Source of the DNA: Folioceros fuciformis
Lineage: Eukaryota > Anthocerotophyta > Anthocerotopsida > Anthocerotales
Assembly: GCA_049999805.1 (NCBI GenBank)
Contig: JBNGIO010006030.1
Span: 1-64,000, forward strand
DNA: 64,000 nt
Direction of reading: 5' to 3'
The position numbers and the translations under genes were made by a program. The notes beneath the pieces were generated by a model. That model did no database searches and was not told the DNA's origin. It was given only the letters and a program-made list of their open reading frames with translations. This document shows, piece by piece, positions 9,893 through 18,894 of this stretch (positions are counted from its first letter, which is position 1; each line of letters starts with the position of its first letter).

Positions 9893-11314
9893 TTGGCACG
9901 CAATGTTAGTCACAACGCCTACTGGCCTTTGCTTTTGGAGGGGCAAAAGGCTGTGAAGCCTAGGGTCGGCCGCCTTTTCCTGTGCGGTGCACCTTACGCA
10001 GGGAAGACCACTCTTCGAAACACCATGATCACTGCATGGCGCGCATCGCAACCACACACATCACATTCTACAGGAGCCGCATCAGCCAACCAAGTCCAAT
10101 TGCGGGAAGAACTATCTCTCGCTTGGAGACGTCCCCGGTTCGGTAATGTTCCACGCACAGGAGCGGCACCACCTAGCCAGGTAAGTACTGTCCCCAGAAC
10201 GGAAGGCATAGAAATCGAGGTGCTACGCAACGACGACGAGATGGAAGTTACCATTTGGGATCTGGCTGGACAAGCTCACTACCGAGTTCTGCAAGACTAC
10301 TTGTTCCCCAGCTTCAACCAGACATGTGTCTTCTTGTTCACATTCAACCCATTTGATGCCGGCAAGCCTAGTGGACCCCTCCCGTCTACTGAAATGGTGT
10401 TGGAAAAGTTCACAAGCAGCTTCAAGTTCTGGCTGAGATTCATCCACTCTAATTCTCGCAATGTGGGTTCCTGTTGGCCTCAGGTATTTGTGGTTGTCAC
10501 TCATAAGGATCAGATGCAGGCTATGGACGTTGAAACACTAGTCAGACTGCTGCAACAAGTCGTGGACGAGTTGGCCAAGGCTTTTGAGGAGGTACTTCAT
10601 GTTACAACAACCCATCTATTCTTCATGGATGCTCGATCTACGTACACCACGCACCCGGTGCTGGAGGAACTATTCCAATCGTTTCGACAGCTATTTGCAC
10701 TTCCTCTGTTTTGGGTTCCGGAGCCATGCAACCGACTCAGTGTTGTTTTGACACAGTGGGTATCTCAAAATCTAGCTGAGCCTATTGTCACCAAGGAGCG
10801 ATGCAAAGAGTTGTTTCAACAAGATGATGAGCTACGCCTTCAAGCAATTCTTGCCCATCTCCACGATGCAGGCAGAGTCATCTGGTTCCAAGATGTAGAT
10901 GTTGTGGTGGTGAATCCACAATGGATTAGTCATTCATGTCTGGGCCGCCTCATTGAGCGCCTAGCCAGACATCATTCCTTGGGAATATTCAAGGATGGAT
11001 TTGTTGCTACAACTTTGCTGCATGGAACCTTGAACGACATCCTCGACCACACGCAAGTGCAAGGCATTCGTGCTAAATATCTGGTATTATTGATGAAGAG
11101 ACTAAACTTGTGCTACGAAGATCATGCCAATCGCAGGCCAGGATTCTTCGTTCCCTTCACCTTGGATGACGCTGAAGGTAAAGGTCTTCAAGGGAAACGA
11201 CAGTTGGATTGGAAGGGTGGTGCGGCGTCCAAGTACAGTTACGTAGGGAGGCGGCTACAATGCCGAGATGGAAGAAAAACGTTTCTTGGTCCAGGCTGCT
11301 TTGTAAGATTCCAG
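9893..11314 (+). CDS. ROC-COR GTPase domain of a TORNADO1-like Roco protein
   Basis: A 474-codon uninterrupted stretch. Ras-of-complex (ROC) features are in order: P-loop GAPYAGKT at 9986-10009 within RLFLCGAPYAGKTTLR, very close to the plant TORNADO1 pattern; G3 motif WDLAGQ at about 10255-10272; and the THKD motif (G4) at about 10498-10509. A COR region follows (about 10740-11300, LSVVLTQWVSQNLAEP ... VNPQWISHSCLGRLI). The stretch ends at a good 5' splice site (CCAG|GTACGT, 11314/11315). The 127-bp intron ends at GTATGCAG, so the frame continues at 11442. In plants Roco proteins act as GTP-binding scaffolds; TORNADO1 works in leaf and root patterning. The start given is only the first open codon after the LRR lesions, not a true initiation site. 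Confidence 0.82.
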
Positions 11315-11441
11315 GTACGTTGCCTTCTGAGCTGTCTCTTTTGTTAGTCATTTAACCTCTCTTGTGTTTCATGACATGGCCAATGGCTGTGCATTGCAGG
11401 TCAAGTAGTAGATGTAGTTCGATGGGCTCTGCGGTATGCAG

Positions 11442-12943
11442 TCTCATCAGTATAGCATTGCGCGTAACTTGATCATATTTAACTACGATGGTATGGACGT
11501 GTTTTTGGAGAGCAGTGGGGATATTTGGGACGAGACCGGGGACATTGGGGATCGTGTTGACATTTTGATGAGGTCACTCAAGAGCAAAGAGAAACGATCC
11601 AGTTTCTCCAGCAGAGGGTTGTTGCGGAACTGAGAGCATTTTGTGCCTCTCCTGAAGGTAGTCCTGGAGTTGACCTAGTAGAAGGGATCATCCGGACTGA
11701 GTGTATGGAGAAGCTCACACTCTGTATTCACCGACACATTCAATGGGTTGTCAACCAGCATTTGATGAAGTGCTTTCTACATCATCACAAAAGCCATGCA
11801 GGGCAGACTTCCTCCGGCTCGAAGTCGTCCGATTATCAATGGTGCTGGCCAGAAATGCCTGAAGCCGGTCTATCCCTTGTATACGAGAAAGCCAGGGATC
11901 TGTTAAGTCGCGAAGAGGTGCAGTCTGCTTTGCAGCAGTGTGGGCCCCGTCCATCCCTCGACGCAACGAGTGGCCCTTCAGCTGGAACAAGTCAGCCACA
12001 GGTGCCGCCTATACTGAAGTTAGGGAAGGAACCTTCATATCCAAACGAAAGGGCGAAAGCAGGTCACCGGAGAGGGCTTGCAATGATAGTCAGCATGGAA
12101 GACGACAGGGATGGAGGACAGGTAGACAGAGGGCGACTTGAAGCTCTCTTCCAGATGTTGAATTTTCATAGAGATATCGTGGTGAACGGTCCTAAGGAAG
12201 GGAAATCAAGGTTGAAAGCCATTCTCATGGTCCCTCGCCTAGCAGAAGACGACTGCTTTCTGTTTTGCGTGAACGCCCATGGTGGGACTGATGAAGACGG
12301 AAGACAGTATGTTTGCTCAGGTGAAGCAGACGAGGCGGAGAAGCTTTATGTTGAAGATATTTTGAATCCCATCGCTGAATGTACGTATTTGGCACACAAG
12401 CCGAAGGTGGTTGTCATAAATGCCTGTCGAGGCATTGGGCGTCTTGTCAAAAGCATGAAACCGCAGGAGTCAAGCACTGCCAACCCTGCCACTACCAGCA
12501 AAGCCAAGGTGTCAGAGGTTGAGGGAAGCCAAGCACAGGGGTCGGGCCCCGCCGACCTTGCCACTACCAGCAAAGCCGACGGGTCAGACGTTCAGGGAAG
12601 CCAAATTGTCAGAAACAGAGTTCGACTATTGTCTTCTGTGAAAGACTGCCTCACAGTTTTCTCCACCAGTCCTGGAGATGCATCTTTGAGAGATGTCGAC
12701 GAAGGCACAAACTTCATCATAGCTTTGATGCTTGCCATCGTGGAGGGCTCTGATACCGAAGATGTCTTGACCATTCTGAGAAGCGTGATTGGCAAGGCGA
12801 CGGACAAGGAGGTCCAATACAAAACCAAAGAAGGGGACTATAAGAAGAAATATCAGTGTCCTGAGTTGCGCAGCACACTTACCAAAAAGCTATACTGGTC
12901 TCGACCACCCCCGACTCCTGTCATGCCTGGCTGTAAGGAGTAG
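11442..12943 (+). CDS. End of COR plus a metazoan-type caspase (C14A) domain
   Basis: Exon after the 11315-11441 intron. The first part (ARNLIIFNYDGMDVFLE) matches the C-terminal part of plant Roco COR. Near 11590 (AAAGAGAAACG) the frame must shift (2 bases extra or 1 missing) to continue as FLQQRVVAELRAF. From there an unbroken frame runs to the stop at 12943. A linker contains ARDLLSREEVQSAL, as in TORNADO1. Next comes a caspase p20-like region from about 12069: VDRGRLEALFQMLNF, catalytic His in NAHGGT (codon 12278-12280) and catalytic Cys in INACRG (codon 12425-12427). A ~60-residue linker follows with a duplicated ATTSKA..S.V.GSQ motif. The p10-like region (FSTSPGDASLRDVDEGTNF ... LTKKLYW) runs to the end. 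Plants normally have only metacaspases (DSCHSG type); ACRG and LTKKLY are hallmarks of animal caspases. Functionality is uncertain because of the frame lesions. Confidence 0.8.
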
Positions 12944-13727
12944 CATGTGGCCAAGGCCTGTAATTCCTTCAACATATAAGCACGAATTATTGTACTTCGT
13001 GGAATTTCACGTGAGCAGGTTCCCCTCCGCCTCCGAGCCAGGTTGCAGGACAGGATAAAATCGTACGGAACATACCTCCTGCATTCAATTCAGATGCACG
13101 AACGCACGAAACACAAGGCGACGACTACCAAGGACGGACATATTGGGGGTACAAATGGGAGAAAAAGAAATTTTTTTTTGAACTCCATTATGAAGGTCTC
13201 ATTCCGTCGGACCGTACTCTCACATACGTATGTATGTAGTTCGATGCAATGAATGTAGACCTTGGAAATCAAACAGTGTACGATGACAGATGTACATGTA
13301 TCTCAGAATAGGGCTTGGTACGTTCTGTTAGAGTTGTATTCACTGTTTTGTGACAATGTCATCTGTCTTCTCTGCTTTTTAAAGGGCTTAGGATCAAGCC
13401 AACGACGCCGGGCTTAGGGTTTAGACGGGAGGCTAGAGTCGGAGAGGTGATGGACCAATCCTTGAGTACGTAAACTTGTTCAAGTCCTTCATGGACCGAT
13501 CTCCGTCACGGCACAGGTATAGCTCCTGATTACGGACCTTGGTGCCTTGCGAGTAGCCTTCGAGTCTAAATCCAAAATTCAGACGTGTTGTACCCCCGCA
13601 TTTGAATGCCTGACCGCGTGGACGTCTCGAGGTTCCCGGAGCGATGACCGCCATGCACACTGGCCTAGCAGTAACCTTGCCCTGCTGCAACATCTTGCAG
13701 AACCGATTTTGAGCCTGGTCCAGAAGA
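12944..13727. other. Intergenic region between the Roco-caspase and BTB-SPRY genes
   Basis: Presumed 3' region of the upstream gene and promoter of the next. 13167-13177 is a T run. Neither strand has a conserved coding stretch; the minus-strand frames over 13433-14018 show no domain and lie over the leader intron. Confidence 0.5.
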
Positions 13728-13854
13728 GCTATCTGCCTGATTGAAATTCCAATTGATGCCGGGGCAAACGAAAGGAGGCTCGAAGAGAAGGGCTATCTGC
13801 CTGATTGAAATTCCAGTTGATGCCGGGGCAAACGATAGGAGGTTCGAAGAGGAG
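13728..13854 (+). repeat. 64-bp tandem duplication covering exon 1 of the BTB-SPRY gene
   Basis: The stretch from GCTATCTGCCTGATTGAAAT to the GGCTCGAAGAG region (13728-13791) is repeated with three or four substitutions at 13792-13854, directly before the GTAAGT donor at 13855. As 64 is not a multiple of three, the duplication changes frame. That is why the first usable ATG (13756) lies inside the first unit. Confidence 0.85.
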
Positions 13855-15784
13855 GTAAGTATCACATCCTTCACCATGAATGCAGTGCGTGATGGAAACA
13901 CAAGCACGTGGATAAACTTCAGAACGCTATCTACGTGCGAGGTAGAGGAGGGAGTGTCCGTGTCAATGAGGATGCCCCAAGGGGCAACTCTTTGGCAGTG
14001 GTCGTGGTCGTTGTGCATGTTCGTCGTCGATGGTAGGGGACGATTTAGCTCTGCACGATTTTTCTGGTCGGATGATACCGCTAAGCTTTCTCAACAATCT
14101 TGCGCCCTCATGGTTTTTTTTGTCTGGGGTGCAGCGGCAAGAGGCTCAGTTTTCCCCGGATTTGGTCATGCCTGGCAGCCCGCAGAATCACCACTGGTTT
14201 TTTTGGGACCCCTCCAGGCAGCAGACGCGTGAGGACATGTCCTCTATCTTGAGCTCCAGCTCTGGAGATGGCCAGTCCACGCCCTTGAGTATACAAGACT
14301 TGAATATACCAGACTTCACTGTTGCAAGTCCTTTCAGCGATGTGATGCTCATTAGTGCAACTCACGAGGAAAGGTTTGGATGCAAGTACAACCTGTCGCA
14401 AAGATCGCCTGTGCTCAACCGTATGTTTCACAGTAAGATGAAGGAATCGTTGCCAACTCAGGACATGGTTTCGATTCCGTTTCCGAACATGAGCACGGAA
14501 GCATTGAATTTCCTTCTTGAATATACCTTCACGGGGGAAATCTTGTTTCACAGGTATTATCAGAGTCCTGTGGAGGTGATTCATGTTTGCCGTTATTTTC
14601 AGCTGGATAAGGAACCTACGGAATTGCTACAAGACATAATGTATCACCTGCAGCTGGCCTATACGGATTCTCTCGTGACCTACGGTCAGATTAGTGACAG
14701 GGCTGCCGAAACTCTCTCCAAAGCTCTGGAATATCTGTCGATGGACGAAGACAAAGAGCTCTTTGACTATCTGCTGAAGGTTCTTTCGTCCAGATATCTT
14801 CAGTCCATCAGTCCTCAGCGTCTCACCGCTGACGCACTGCGTTTCTTGCTCTCACGCTCACTCAGGACTGATGCTGTTGAGATCACACCATTTGCTACTA
14901 CAGAGGTTGCCACCTGTTTGTACTTGATGTTGTGGGCAGCTCAGCAACTGTCTGGAACTGCACTGGACGAGATGCAGGAATTTGTCAACAAGGTGGAACT
15001 TGCTGCGCGGATGAAAACTAAGCTCAGAGCTAAGCTCAAGCCAGAGCTTTCAAACCAGATAGCTCCTATTGTTCTTCCATTTTTGTCTCTTATCGACTTG
15101 AGACTTGTAAGAGCTAGGGATGTTGCTCTCGTCATCGAACCTCTGAAGGTCATCCCGCAAAACATGATGTTTAAAGCTCTATGTTACCATGCGGCTCATC
15201 GAGGCAAGTCCACACAAATATTTTACAGGGGACCATTTGTGGTGCAGTGGGACTGTAATGCTCGATCCACAAGGCTGCACGTCTGTAACACGGATGATGG
15301 CAGGCAGTTGAGTTGCAGAGGTTTCGCAGGTGGTTACGCAAGAACAGTTTCCCCAGCGAGGGAAGCTGGGATTTATGAATGGGAGGTTCGGATCAAGCGT
15401 AAACGTCTGTGGTGTCAGATTGGAATTGGCCTTTGCACGGACCACGGAAGCTCAGATGCTTTCAGTTACGCAGTTTGGCTGGGGAACCAGCCCTATGGAT
15501 GGATCCTCGACAACAACAGCAGATTCTGGCACAATGCAAGTTGCGTGCCAGTCAATTCCAACGTCACCTTCACAGGGCACGGGCGTGAGGCAAGAGTAAT
15601 GGTACGCCTGGACATGAACGCACGGAAGTGTGAATTCACGTACGACAAATGTATAGTGGTTGCCCCTTGGACAAACATTCCGGATGAGGTCTATCCTGCG
15701 GTATCCTTCCACAAATCTGAGGGTAGCAGCAGAACCTGGGTGGAGATATTGCCCGCCACTGGCCATGGACGAAGGGTGGACTGA
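13756..15784 (+). CDS. BTB/POZ-BACK-SPRY domain protein
   Basis: Two exons: 13756-13854 and 14135-15784, joined in phase 0 across an intron with GTAAGT donor and TGCAG acceptor; 582 residues. A short leader is followed by the BTB domain (about residues 70-170: FSDVMLISATHEERFGCKYN, SPVLNRMF, PFPNMSTEALNFLLEYTFTG). A helical BACK-like region follows (about 185-320). The C-terminus is a SPRY/B30.2 domain (about 390-570: AGIYEWEVRIKRKRLWCQIG, GWILDNNSRFWHN, DEVYPAVSF). BTB proteins commonly recruit targets to CUL3 ubiquitin ligases, and SPRY domains bind peptides, so an E3 adaptor role is an inference from family. The first ATG after an in-frame TGA (13738-13740) was taken; ATG 14168 and ATG 14237 are alternatives. 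Its leader is a duplicate of that of the Roco-caspase gene. Confidence 0.88.
13858..14185 (+). repeat. Duplicated 5' leader, downstream copy (intact intron of the BTB-SPRY gene)
   Basis: Pair of 8673-9214. It covers nearly the whole leader intron (from the third base of the donor) and the first ~17 codons of exon 2, and ends at CTGGCAGCCCGCAG where the two genes diverge. It has no LTR insertion and has four extra bases (GGGA) near 13950. Confidence 0.9.
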
Positions 15785-16268
15785 GAGAAGCTATTCCTTG
15801 TAGATACGTTTCGAGGGCGTCCTTGCTTTCTCCTTAGGATATGAACACCAGGTTTGCACCGGTAGGCAAGTGTCCGTTCCGTCCTCTGACGACTCCCCTG
15901 ACGGTTCAAAAGTTGCTGGCTAAGAAATTATCTTGTTCCGATTAAGTTAAAGTTTTTCGCTTCGAATAACTTGCCCTGTAGACGCGAAGTTGCCGTCACA
16001 CCCTCATGTAGTAGATCTTCTGTTCCACAGGATCCTTTGACAAAGCTTGTTACGCGACTCCGTGCCCTGGTAGTTGTTGTTTATTACCTGTACATACTAG
16101 GCCACTCGTATCCTCTAGGAATGCATACAAAGAGACAGTCGATGGAAGTTGTCCGAAAGCGTGCAAAACTTGCTTCGCCAGTATGGTATCAAATGATTCG
16201 TGGAGGGTGACTGTCTGTTACCGACACACAGTGTGTTATTCTAATGGCCTGCACTGCATGGCATCTGT
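15785..16268. other. Intergenic region between convergent genes
   Basis: 3' ends of the BTB-SPRY (+) and phosphoglycerate-mutase-like (-) genes face each other across about 480 bp. Nothing else recognised. Confidence 0.6.
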
Positions 16269-18006
16269 TCAGAAAGGCTCCCCAACATCTGCGGGTACGT
16301 CCTTGTAAGGAAGGCCCTGTTCCATAGCATCAAAGTGGCCGAAAAATGAAGAGCCTCCAGAAGCCCAGTTGTCATTCAACTCCCCCGGTTTAGAATGCTT
16401 TTGCCTGTAGACGTTTCTTCGACAGAAAATCAGAAGCTTGCCGTTGGCCTCACACACAGAGCCTCACAATTCACAAACTGTACTCACCATTCCTGATCCT
16501 CGATCATCTCATCGGTCATGCCCAATGCCTTCAACTCCGCGGGAGAGTGATGCACCAGCAGGCTGTATCTGTTCAGACAAGACGAGACTGCTCACTTGGC
16601 AGGACTTTGCATGGAGGGACATTCCTGCACGTCATAGCTCTGTCCGCCCCCAGATACTGACTGTCGTACTATACGTTTGGCAGGAAGGACCACGACAGCC
16701 GGGAAAACAAGCATGGCGTGAAACAACGAGCATACCTGCCACCAGGGCCCAACTCCATCACAACCATTCCGGTATTACCAAAATTGTACAGGCCCTCAAA
16801 CTCTTTCACTGTCCATTTGTACCATCTCATGAGAAAAACACGCAGAGTCAGCCCATGGGAAACTAGGACGAGGTTCATATCCTTTGTCCGGGCGCCCGGT
16901 TTGCCATGAAATCGACCGAAATCTATATCTGATCGAAGAGTTTCCCTGAACGCTGTCCACGGCAAGCGAACACGATGAGAGAGTGACCCTCTGCAGCATT
17001 GCTCGACTACTGAAGCAACAAATGTAGCAGGCAGGCAGGCAGTACCCTCAGTCACATTGCATGAGCACATTCATAGTCACCTGTAATTCTATCGTAGACA
17101 TCAGACGCTGATTCTCCATTTGGAAATCGGTAGAAGAAGCGCCCGTATCTGAGTCGTATCTCCTTCTCTACTCTCATTTTCTCCCTATCCTGAAAGTTTC
17201 CTGGCAACGTTGAAACACAATAGTGAGGAGGAATGTTGCAGTGGCTTCACCATGCCATACATGCCGGCAGCTCTGTAGCTTGGGGTGCTAGGGAGTTTAA
17301 CAACCAAAAAAGGACAAGAACAAGTCAGCTTACCAAAATCTTGCTCACGAAGGCGGGGCTCCTCTCTCACACCAGCTATGCGAGAGCGTTCAAAGGCCGT
17401 GCCAATGCCTCTCAGAGTTTGCAAAGTGCGCTTGTACGGTGAAACATAAAAATATGTCCTCCAATCATCGCACTCATCCCCCTCGATTAAGCGCCGAATT
17501 TTGCTCCCACACTCCACAGCCTGATACCATCCTTCCTTGGTGAGCGGAATCTTGGAGTCCGGAATGCGAGTGTAGTAACTCTCGTCAATGTTCCCCAGGC
17601 TCTGCCCATGCCGAACCAAGATAATCCTGCGCGGCCGCATTATTATACCTGTGCCTGCTGGCTGGTCAGCAGGTGCAGAGATGGGCAAAGTAATACTCCC
17701 GTTCACCGACTTCTCGTCGAACCACTTCGATCTCCACTTCTTGCGAAGGTGGTGATCTTCCTGAACCGGTGACCCATCCCGACACAGTACTTGGTGCCGC
17801 GGTTGACGCTTGCCCATCCTCTGCTGCCTCCGGAGCTGCAATCGCTTCCATTCCGTTAAATTCTGAGGAGTAGCCTCCTCCAGGACTGCGAGACTGCGAG
17901 GTGGAGCCGCCGCGGCTGTCCCACAGCATTTGGACCCAAGACAACTGCTGGGGCAATCAAAACGGGCCTTGGGAGAAATTTGATGCGGCAGCTGAAGCGT
18001 AGCCAT
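16269..18006 (-). CDS. Phosphoglycerate mutase-like protein (histidine phosphatase superfamily, AT74-like)
   Basis: Five exons on the minus strand: 18006-17334, 17200-17081, 16952-16736, 16568-16488 and 16404-16269, all with GT-AG borders and matching phases; 408 residues. The catalytic histidine motif LVRHGQSLGNID (about residue 137) is followed by SPYKRTLQTL, EQDFGNFQDRE, the PNGESASDVYDR segment, and the second histidine in LVSHGLTLRVFLMRW. The C-terminus (HHSPAELKALGMTDEMIEDQEW region) matches plant AT74-type proteins. The first ~125 residues are an extra Arg/Ser-rich extension, possibly an organelle transit sequence. The family removes phosphate from small molecules or proteins; the substrate of the plant members is not established. 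It converges with the BTB-SPRY gene. Confidence 0.93.
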
Positions 18007-18894
18007 ATCTACTCTACGAGAGTACTGAAAAGCTTCATCTCAGCCGTGGAGGCGGCATACAATTCCCGGCCCTGGAGTGACTGACGGTCCTTGTCGACAC
18101 TGCCGCTCACATGGGCAACTTGGGCAAGGCGTGAGAAACCGGGTCAATACTGGCTGCAAGTGTCCACATCGCTTGGCAGTCTCCCAATGTGGACACTCTC
18201 CCTCCTGCCTCCATTGATTGACTCACTGCACGGACGGCACCCCTGAGTCGAGCCGAATCTGCTTCGCCCACTTCACTAGCAAGTGGGCTTCAATTATGTA
18301 TGGGAAAGCCAAGCAAGATTGAAAGGAGCAAGATTTTTTGGATGGATTGTTAGAATTGTTTTCCACAAGGAAAGACTGCTGACATTTTGGAAAAACCATA
18401 TACAAATATCAGATAAAATTTTCCGTTTTTGGAGTTAACAAAAAACCGTGACGTAGTATTTCCGAAACACTACCAGTTTGCAGCCTTATTTTCCAGTGAG
18501 CTAATTTACAAGCAAGGGTTGATAACAGTACCGTATCTAGCCGAGAAACAGCATTGGGACGTCACCTGGTCCCTAACACTACATGCCCTCATGCGTGCTG
18601 GTGTGCAACTTGCATTAAAAATCATTACAAATACATAGGGGCGTCGAGTTGATCGCTGACCCGGACTCCGTGAGAGTCACATAGATGATGCACCGAGGTT
18701 GCCAGCGAGAAAGGCTGCAGCCAGGGCGTCACAGACCCCACAGGAAGCCAACCGCCAACCGAAGTTGGGTAGAGTTTCTCTCATTCGCTACAAGCCAGTC
18801 TTTCTTCATGGTCATCGAAAAATTGAAATGCCGTGGGAGTATACAATCATTTTATATCCTCCAAACCACAGAACGAGCGTGCGAAAGCTTCACC
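18007..18894. other. Intergenic: promoter of the mutase-like gene and 3' flank of the kinesin
   Basis: Both neighbours are on the minus strand. Open frames over 18223-18640 are short and show no domain. No RNA gene recognised. Confidence 0.5.

Noticed and set aside
10177-10198. GTAAGTACTG...CCCCAG inside the ROC domain looks like an intron
   Set aside because: It would be only about 22 bp, far below a functional plant intron, and reading through keeps the frame.
9893-12943. Caspase region considered as a plant metacaspase
   Set aside because: Metacaspases have DSCHSG around the Cys and a different His motif. Here the motif is ACRG with a p10 half ending LTKKLY, which fits C14A caspases.
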